Shown here in pieces: positions 6,776 to 10,710 of a DNA stretch of 10,710 bases. Below the pieces are notes generated by a model, which saw nothing but the letters and a program-made list of their open reading frames with translations, was not told the DNA's origin and did no database searches. A program made the position numbers and the translations under genes. The stretch lies in assembly GCA_900545455.1 (NCBI GenBank), contig UQZF01000084.1, forward strand, positions 1 to 10,710, read 5' to 3'. The stretch is from an uncultured Eubacteriales bacterium (GTDB taxonomy: Bacteria; Bacillota; Clostridia; Lachnospirales; Lachnospiraceae). Positions within the stretch are counted from its first letter, which is position 1; each line of letters opens with the position of its first letter.

Positions 6776-7666
6776 TCAGGCAGCGACATCTATGGTCTCT
6801 GTCTGTCGGGAAAATTTGTAGACACAGTAACTCAGACGATCTTTTTCATCAACATTTGAATTGTTGACATCAAAAACCATTTCCTTAAGAGCTTGTGGGT
6901 CTGCGATTTCTTCGCTTATGGCGATAAGCTCATGTTGGCTTGAGGGGAGAATATACAGATTGCTGCCCATTTTTTCGGCAAGAGCCTTGAAGCACTCTTT
7001 TGCAAAAATCAAAGCGGTTGCCCCATAAAATTTGGCATGGTTGGAAATGACGTACATGGAATTGTCCGATACAGAAGGGCTGTTATCGGTGCATACAGTT
7101 GAACCTACTCCACATGCTTCCTGCAAAATATCCATTATATTTTCTGTAGTATACCCCTCTGCTTCTGCGTTGGCTTTTGCAGCCTCATAGAGCTCGGATT
7201 CGCCTACACCCCAATGGGAAAGATGTTCAAGCCGGATTGTTATGCTTCCACGCCCGAAATCTTCTTCCGTGTCAACAACATAATAGTACACAATAGCAAG
7301 GTCCAGATAATTCCGGTGCGGCAGTTCGCTCAAAAGGCTGTCGTCAGCACTAACAAGCCTCGCATGAATTTTCTGCTTTGCAGTTTCCCAGTCCGTAAAG
7401 GATTCCATATTAAAATGCACTCTGCTTTTGTCAGAACTTTCGATAATGTCATAAATTCTTTTTAAGGATTCGTGCACATCCATCCCGGCAAGATAATCCA
7501 GATAAATTGTCGGTGCAATGTTTTCATCCTTTCTTTTAACTGTAAGGCCGCGAAGCGGCTTCTGGGAGAGTTTAATTACATCTCTTATCTCAATTTCATA
7601 ATCTGCCCCATAATGTTCCTCAAGGCGTTTAACCAGTTCTGCTTCAAATTTTACATCTCTTGTCAT
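6776..7666 (-). CDS. DUF5688 family protein
   Basis: The 296-residue product matches features I know from DUF5688, a family largely of Lachnospiraceae and without an assigned reaction. These are a helical N-terminus with LRGLTVKRKDENIAPTIYLD (residues 38-57), a middle NYLDLAIVYYYVVD segment, HWGVGESELYEAAKANAE (151-168), MYVISNHAKFYGATALIF (204-221) and the conserved YILPSSQHELIAI (238-250). No signal peptide or membrane helix is visible, so it is probably cytosolic. The start at 7666 is chosen over an earlier in-frame start because GGAGG stands seven bases before it. It is the second gene of a leftward pair, 65 bases after the ClpX-like gene, with a shared terminator; a function linked to that ATPase, perhaps as substrate or adaptor, is inference. 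Confidence 0.85.
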   Translation of the reverse strand: MTRDVKFEAELVKRLEEHYGADYEIEIRDVIKLSQKPLRGLTVKRKDENIAPTIYLDYLAGMDVHESLKRIYDIIESSDKSRVHFNMESFTDWETAKQKIHARLVSADDSLLSELPHRNYLDLAIVYYYVVDTEEDFGRGSITIRLEHLSHWGVGESELYEAAKANAEAEGYTTENIMDILQEACGVGSTVCTDNSPSVSDNSMYVISNHAKFYGATALIFAKECFKALAEKMGSNLYILPSSQHELIAISEEIADPQALKEMVFDVNNSNVDEKDRLSYCVYKFSRQTETIDVAA

Positions 7667-7731
7667 GTTAATTCCTCCATTTGTATAAAAATGTTTATAG
7701 TAAAATAAATACACTGAAAAAGCCGGAAAGA

Positions 7732-8757
7732 TTACAGCGGACTTTCGTACGAGGCAATACGGTCAGGGTATATTTTCTCGTAGTTATTAAAAATGTAGTT
7801 ATTGACTTGCTCCTGTATTTTGGAATTGACAGCCCTCATGCCAAGCCCGCTTTGGAATGCTGTTTCAGCAATAGCATCCAGATCGGATTTCTTAAGGATA
7901 TGCTTCCTGATATAGCCGGACTCGAGATGATAACTTTCTTCGATCTGTTGGATAGGGGAAGCAGACTGGCTTTTAATGACAGCTCTGTAATCGTCAAGAG
8001 TGATTGGACGTAAGTTGATTATTTCATCCACACGTCCTGCCAGCTCAGGAATCATGCCAAAATCTATCAGATTTTGCAGGGTAAGCTCTTCCTCGTAAGC
8101 CTTTGGGGTCTGCTTTACAGCATTAAATCCGAGACCGGAAGTCTTTTTCTTTGCAACAATATCCTCCGCTGCTACCGCAAAGGAGCCGCATAATACCCAC
8201 GAACACGCCTTAAGATTAACCTTGAATGGATGCTGCCCATTTCCTACTGTCACCTCTTCATTGCTGGGTTGTATCAAAGCCAGAAGTTCAGACTGGATTC
8301 CCTGCGAAACGTTTTCGTTGCGGGAGGTATAGGATGGCTGTACCAACTTATCTATTTCATCAAAAATGAAAATCGGAGCCCAGTGTGAATGCGGATTGAT
8401 TTTTGATAGATTGTCTGTGATATTGGGGCCTGTAAATCCTGATCTTGTAATGTTGGCAGAATTGACAAAAATAATATGTGGAAAGAGGTTCTGCCTGATT
8501 ACATCCCATAGATATGTTTTTCCGGAACCAGTGGGACCGCAGAAGAGAGAAACCCTCGTTTTCCCAAAATGATTCACATGCTTAAAAAGAAAGAGGCTGG
8601 CCGCTTTGATGGCTGCATCTTGTTTGCAAATCCTTTTGGATAAATAGTCATAGACCATCTTGGGGGTAGTCAGCCGTTCCCCCGTTTTTGCAATAAAGGA
8701 AATCTGTGGAGCTGTACCCGTATAGTTGTAGTCGGGCCCATAGTTGCAACTGGACAT
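7732..8757 (-). CDS. ClpX-like AAA+ ATPase without zinc-binding domain
   Basis: This 341-residue protein resembles the AAA+ module of ClpX. Seen in order: Walker A GPTGSGKT (74-81), an aromatic pore-loop motif GFTG (107-110) where ClpX has GYVG, Walker B with DEID (133-136), GIQSELLALIQP (153-164) like ClpX's GVQQALLKLIE, sensor 1 near WVLCGSF, GLGF (208-211) where ClpX has the ClpP-docking IGF loop, DFGMIPELAGRVDEI (232-246) with the arginine finger Arg242, and sensor 2 GMR (306-308). The N-terminal 30 residues lack the four-Cys zinc domain of host ClpX. All ATPase residues look intact. The start at 8757 follows GAGGGGGG by six bases. It leads the leftward operon with DUF5688. It could unfold proteins alone or with host ClpP; its substrate is unknown. 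Confidence 0.88.
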   Translation of the reverse strand: MSSCNYGPDYNYTGTAPQISFIAKTGERLTTPKMVYDYLSKRICKQDAAIKAASLFLFKHVNHFGKTRVSLFCGPTGSGKTYLWDVIRQNLFPHIIFVNSANITRSGFTGPNITDNLSKINPHSHWAPIFIFDEIDKLVQPSYTSRNENVSQGIQSELLALIQPSNEEVTVGNGQHPFKVNLKACSWVLCGSFAVAAEDIVAKKKTSGLGFNAVKQTPKAYEEELTLQNLIDFGMIPELAGRVDEIINLRPITLDDYRAVIKSQSASPIQQIEESYHLESGYIRKHILKKSDLDAIAETAFQSGLGMRAVNSKIQEQVNNYIFNNYEKIYPDRIASYESPL

Positions 8758-8782
8758 ATAAATCCCCCCTCTCGTTTTTATA

Positions 8783-8811
8783 AAAATAGGATGCGAACCT
8801 GTTCGCATAAA
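8783..8811 (-). promoter_or_regulatory. Operator-like inverted repeat in the ClpX-like promoter region
   Basis: ATGCGAAC (8791-8798) and GTTCGCAT (8801-8808) are perfect inverted arms around CT, ending 34 bases upstream of the ATPase start. They fall between a possible minus-strand -35 (TTTATG, complement of 8806-8811) and -10 (TATTTT, complement of 8783-8788). The promoter boxes are weak; the dyad itself is exact. It differs from the Gram-positive LexA box, which has four bases between CGAAC and GTTCG. Confidence 0.55.
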
Positions 8812-8981
8812 ACGCGAAATCGATTTTCGAATTCGCTGTGGGTGATGCAGTTGGTATAGCGGAAGGTCAGAAGGAATGACTAGAAAAGAAAATATTAAAA
8901 ATTTATAAAATCTTGTTTGGAATTGTATATTATATAATATATAAGGCAGTTTGAAGATACGAAAAATGTTTGTTTAACCGC

Positions 8982-9020
8982 TTGACATTGCTTCGCTAAT
9001 AGTGTATTTACTATAGTAAA
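8982..9020 (+). promoter_or_regulatory. Rightward promoter with palindrome at the start site
   Basis: TTGACA (8982-8987) and TATTTA (9005-9010) are 17 bases apart. A perfect 14-bp palindrome, TTTACTATAGTAAA (9007-9020), overlaps the -10 and the predicted start near 9017, a typical repressor position. It would drive the structured region and possibly the small gene at 9450 and mobV. Confidence 0.65.
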
Positions 9021-9062
9021 AGGAACAATGATTTTGTTCTTTGATTGTTAAAGGAGGAAGCG

Positions 9063-9248
9063 ATTCAGTATCAGAAGCTGGTAAGTTGTCATTCTGATAT
9101 GTGAATCCATTTACAGGTTCAGGGCAGACCGAAACGATGCCCCGCTGCTAAGGCAGTGGACTTCACTGACATTTACCGGCAAAGTGATGTCGCGCATGAA
9201 GCGGATGTGGTTATTTACCGAAAGTGCCATGAACGGTGTGGGAAATAA
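9063..9248 (+). pseudogene. Possible decayed small gene behind an orphan ribosome site
   Basis: AAAGGAGG at 9051-9058 is an excellent ribosome site, but at the right distance stands ATT (9063), not ATG, GTG or TTG. In that frame 13 codons are followed by TGA (9102-9104), then an open stretch to TAA 9246-9248 reading GRPKRCPAAKAVDFTDIYRQ and beyond, with natural-looking codons and a basic start like small DNA-binding proteins. No start codon lies early in that stretch. It may be a broken HTH-type gene, or chance within a structured RNA. Confidence 0.25.
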
Positions 9249-9303
9249 TATAGTTAGTTTTTTATTATATGAGAATAAAGTCGGGTGACGCATACCTGAC
9301 CTT

Positions 9304-9420
9304 ACCACCCAAATCGGACAGTTTACAGAGCAAAAAAGTCAAACAACAGGTGATAAAGATTTGTTGTTTTGGCTAAAACCATTCTGTGGCTGTTATTCCG
9401 ATTTTGGGTGGTTTTTATTT
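9304..9420 (+). terminator. Long-range stem with T-run: terminator or attenuator
   Basis: ACCACCCAAATCGGA (9304-9318) pairs with TCCGATTTTGGGTGGT (9397-9412) apart from one extra T, and TTTTATTTT follows. Enclosed is a second stem, AGTC plus AAACAACA (9337-9348) with TGTTGTTT and GGCT (9362-9373). A rival partner for ATCGGACA is TGTCCG at 9421-9426, so an alternative fold is possible. It would either end the upstream RNA or regulate read-through to the gene at 9450. Confidence 0.55.
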
Positions 9421-9449
9421 TGTCCGGAATCAGAAAGGAGGTAGTCGCT

Positions 9450-9653
9450 ATGGCGCTAAATATGTCAAAAAGAGATATCGAAATGTTGCAGGCTCTGCAG
9501 AGAAAGCAGAAGGAAGCTCGGCAGGAACAGGCGAAGTTTCGCAAGATGATTCTGGAGAACAGAGACTTTGTGATTAAGGTCTTAGAGGAGTCGTCTGTAG
9601 GAACCGGAAAAGCCGAAGGCGGCTCCGGTTTTGGGGAATCCAAAGGGGAGTAG
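9450..9653 (+). CDS. Small charged helical protein next to the mobilization gene
   Basis: The 67-residue product is unrecognised. Residues 5-48 are strongly charged and probably one long helix or coiled coil (SKRDIEMLQALQRKQKEARQ and on), followed by a Gly/Glu-rich flexible tail (GTGKAEGGSGFGESKGE). AAGGAGG lies eight bases before ATG 9450, an excellent ribosome site. A longer frame from 9369 is rejected because its first part overlaps the upstream stem and lacks a ribosome site. It stands 123 bases before the relaxase in the same direction, so an accessory role in mobilization, such as binding DNA or the relaxase, is a guess from position. Its 3' end overlaps a hairpin. Confidence 0.7.
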   Translation: MALNMSKRDIEMLQALQRKQKEARQEQAKFRKMILENRDFVIKVLEESSVGTGKAEGGSGFGESKGE

Positions 9654-9749
9654 ACCCCTTTGGCACCGTATCTCTGCTTGCAGAGATGTAAGGTGCTACA
9701 TCTTTATTTTGGACCAATTTGGACCATTTATTGGGCACAAATTGGCCCA
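9602..9749. other. Candidate oriT: hairpin cluster and phased repeats upstream of mobV
   Basis: Three hairpins follow each other: AACCGG..AGCC with GGCT..CCGGTT (9602-9630), AAAGGGG with CCCCTTT (9642-9661), and GCACC/GGTGC enclosing ATCTCTG-CTTG-CAGAGAT (9663-9696). Then come four related boxes at near-helical spacing: GGACCA 9711, GGACCA 9721, GGGCAC 9733 and GGCCCA 9744. The last two lie in an inverted repeat, TGGGC/GCCCA (9732-9749). MobV relaxases normally nick just upstream of their own gene, so this is the natural place for oriT and relaxase or repressor sites. No known nic consensus is identified. Confidence 0.45.
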
Positions 9750-9776
9750 CCATAGAAAAGCAGAGGAGTGATGAAG

Positions 9777-10710
9777 ATGGCTTCACTAAATTTAATGAAA
9801 TTAAAACAGAATGAACTTAAACCTTTACTCCGTCACAATGATAGAGAGATTCGGCTTAAAACAAACCATTCAAACATGGATATCAATAAGGATTTAACCA
9901 TGAATAACTCGCAGATGGCTTCATCATATGAGGAAGTATGTAAGAGGTATGATGATATGCTTGCGGATCTGGATAGTAGACCCAATAAGCCGAATACACG
10001 CATCGACAGAGTAACCGCATATGCGATTGAAGGAGTATTGCCAGAAGGAGCATATACTGATAGTGCAAAACGGGAACAATGGGTGCAGGGGATTCAGGAC
10101 ATTATCCACAAAAATTATCCGGAAGCAGAATTTTTAGGGACATATTTTCACTTTGACGAAATTCATACGTACACAGATGTCAGAACCGGAGAGTGTGTTG
10201 AAAGTAAACCACACATGCATATGTTTGTTATTCCGATAGTTGGAGAGGGAGAAGAAGCCAAACTGTGCTCTGCCAAATTCTTTCCCACACCGCTTAGCAT
10301 GAAGAAGTTTCATGTAGATGTGGATAATCTTACAATGGAAATTTTTCATGTTCATTATATGGATGGCTCACAAAAAAAATCACTGGGATCTGTTGAGGAA
10401 CTTAAGGTAAAGAGTGCCAAAAAAGATATTGTCAGACTGCAAAAAGAAGCCTTGGAATTGGAATATGTCGTTCGTAATATGCAGGCGGAAATCAGACAGC
10501 AGGAAAGATTACTGGTGGAACGTGAAGCAGACTTGATGGAGCGAGAACAGATGGCGATGTCGGAGGATATTTCAGATTTTCTCAAATCAGAATTCGGACA
10601 AAGAGCATTTGAACGTTTTAGAGTACAGAAGATAAACGCACATTCCAAAGTGAATGATATGAGTCAGGTTAGGGCGGGCAAACACAGAGGTAAGAAGCCT
10701 AGAATGGAGG
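9777..10710 (+). CDS. MobV/Pre-type plasmid mobilization relaxase, 5' part (runs off window)
   Basis: MobV relaxases nick one strand at oriT and, with a helper conjugation system, start transfer. About 311 codons are visible without a stop. Motif I is seen as RHNDREIRLKTNHSNMDINKD (residues 19-39, HNxR and SNxDI). The metal-binding histidine motif appears as HFDE (125-128) and PHMH (145-148), split by 16 residues where classical MobV has a contiguous HxDExxPHxH. The second domain contains AKFFPTPL and MDGSQKKSLGSVEELK, followed by a coiled coil (about 212-262), usual for the family. Both ATG 9771 and 9777 are in frame; 9777 is chosen because GAGGAG (9763-9768) is eight bases away. It indicates a mobilizable element. 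The C-terminus is not visible. Confidence 0.88.
   Translation, partial: MASLNLMKLKQNELKPLLRHNDREIRLKTNHSNMDINKDLTMNNSQMASSYEEVCKRYDDMLADLDSRPNKPNTRIDRVTAYAIEGVLPEGAYTDSAKREQWVQGIQDIIHKNYPEAEFLGTYFHFDEIHTYTDVRTGECVESKPHMHMFVIPIVGEGEEAKLCSAKFFPTPLSMKKFHVDVDNLTMEIFHVHYMDGSQKKSLGSVEELKVKSAKKDIVRLQKEALELEYVVRNMQAEIRQQERLLVEREADLMEREQMAMSEDISDFLKSEFGQRAFERFRVQKINAHSKVNDMSQVRAGKHRGKKPRME

Larger units (their letters stand above)
9017..9420 (+). ncRNA. Candidate structured leader or non-coding RNA
   Basis: About 400 nt between the promoter and a T-rich stem end contains several hairpins: GGAACAA/TTGTTCT (9022-9040), TATCAGAA (9069-9076) with TTCTGATA (9092-9099), CTGC/GCAG around TAAG in 9145-9156, and GTCGGGT with ACCTGAC (9280-9300, with G-U pairs). 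The long closing structure is entered below. I do not recognise a known RNA family. The segment might instead be a decayed coding region, so this call is tentative. Confidence 0.3.
8758..9449. other. 692-bp divergent intergenic region, structure-rich
   Basis: No intact gene is convincing here. From left to right it holds an 18-bp inverted repeat (8791-8808) and further CGAA/TTCG half sites (GCGAA 8814-8818, ATTCGC 8831-8836) beside the leftward operon. It then has an AT-rich segment with a perfect 16-bp palindrome at 8926-8941, inside a possible leftward promoter (TTCAAA-N17-TAATAT, complement of 8927-8955), and a rightward promoter (8982-9010). A run of hairpins to 9420 follows, ending 29 bases before the next gene. 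Parts are entered separately. Confidence 0.7.

Noticed and set aside
8791..8808. LexA/DinR box reading of the CGAAC-GTTCG dyad
   Set aside because: The Gram-positive LexA box has four bases between CGAAC and GTTCG; here there are two. The site is kept only as a generic operator.
8840..8865. tRNA D-arm-like string GCAGTTGGTATAGC
   Set aside because: No matching acceptor stem, anticodon arm or T-arm (GGTTCRA) follows, so no tRNA gene is supported.
9111..9308. Leftward 65-residue ORF in the structured region
   Set aside because: It has no ribosome site, no recognisable motif and lies opposite the candidate leader; it looks like a chance frame.
9369..9449. Longer N-terminus for the 67-residue protein, hydrophobic and signal-like
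   Set aside because: The extension is encoded by the terminator-like stem and its T-run and has no ribosome site, whereas AAGGAGG sits eight bases before ATG 9450.
8950..9450. Group II intron, known large RNA (ROOL, GOLLD) or CRISPR element
   Set aside because: No domain V-like motif, no intron-encoded protein, no regularly spaced repeats, and nothing I could match to those RNA families.

Overview
This window looks like a chromosomal segment of a Firmicute of the family Lachnospiraceae (low-to-mid GC, strong AGGAGG-type ribosome binding sites, the gene order birA / small conserved gene / coaX / dusB / greA / lysS, and a DUF5688 protein, a family common in that group). The assignment rests on recognition of gene content and was not checked by alignment.

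Positions 1-4904 hold a rightward housekeeping cluster. It contains the 3' half of birA (biotin protein ligase), a 110-residue conserved protein resembling DUF6145, coaX (type III pantothenate kinase), dusB (tRNA dihydrouridine synthase), then a consensus sigma-A promoter (TTGACA-N17-TATAAT at 2654-2682) driving greA (transcript cleavage factor) and lysS (class II lysyl-tRNA synthetase). These genes mostly use AAG and GAG for Lys and Glu.

At about 4905 the character changes. Just past lysS lie a perfect 11-bp tandem repeat (TTTACGACCAA, twice) of the kind found as integrase arm sites, and a bidirectional terminator. From there the genes look accessory and use more AAA and GAA. A short leftward XRE repressor (5028-5252) faces a rightward promoter overlapped by three TGTACA boxes. 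That promoter leads to a possible 42-residue ORF and a cysteine-rich lipoprotein with 27-bp tandem repeats (5501-6514). Two terminators follow.

Positions 6776-8757 hold a leftward pair: a ClpX-like AAA+ ATPase, which lacks a zinc-binding domain but keeps pore-loop, arginine-finger, sensor 2 and IGF-like loop positions, and a DUF5688 protein. An 18-bp inverted repeat lies in its promoter region.

The 692-bp divergent interval 8758-9449 has no convincing intact gene but is dense in structure. It holds a rightward TTGACA promoter with a perfect 14-bp palindrome at its start site, several hairpins, a strong Shine-Dalgarno with no usual start codon, and a long stem followed by a T-run at 9304-9420. 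This is best read as a structured untranslated RNA or attenuated leader, possibly mixed with a decayed small gene. Downstream are a 67-residue charged helical protein, a cluster of hairpins and helically phased repeats that is a candidate oriT, and a MobV/Pre-type relaxase running off the window end.

Together the right half looks like part of an integrative mobilizable element or integrated plasmid inserted downstream of lysS. No integrase or replication gene is visible. The most novel candidates are the element-borne ClpX-like/DUF5688 pair and the structured leader region.
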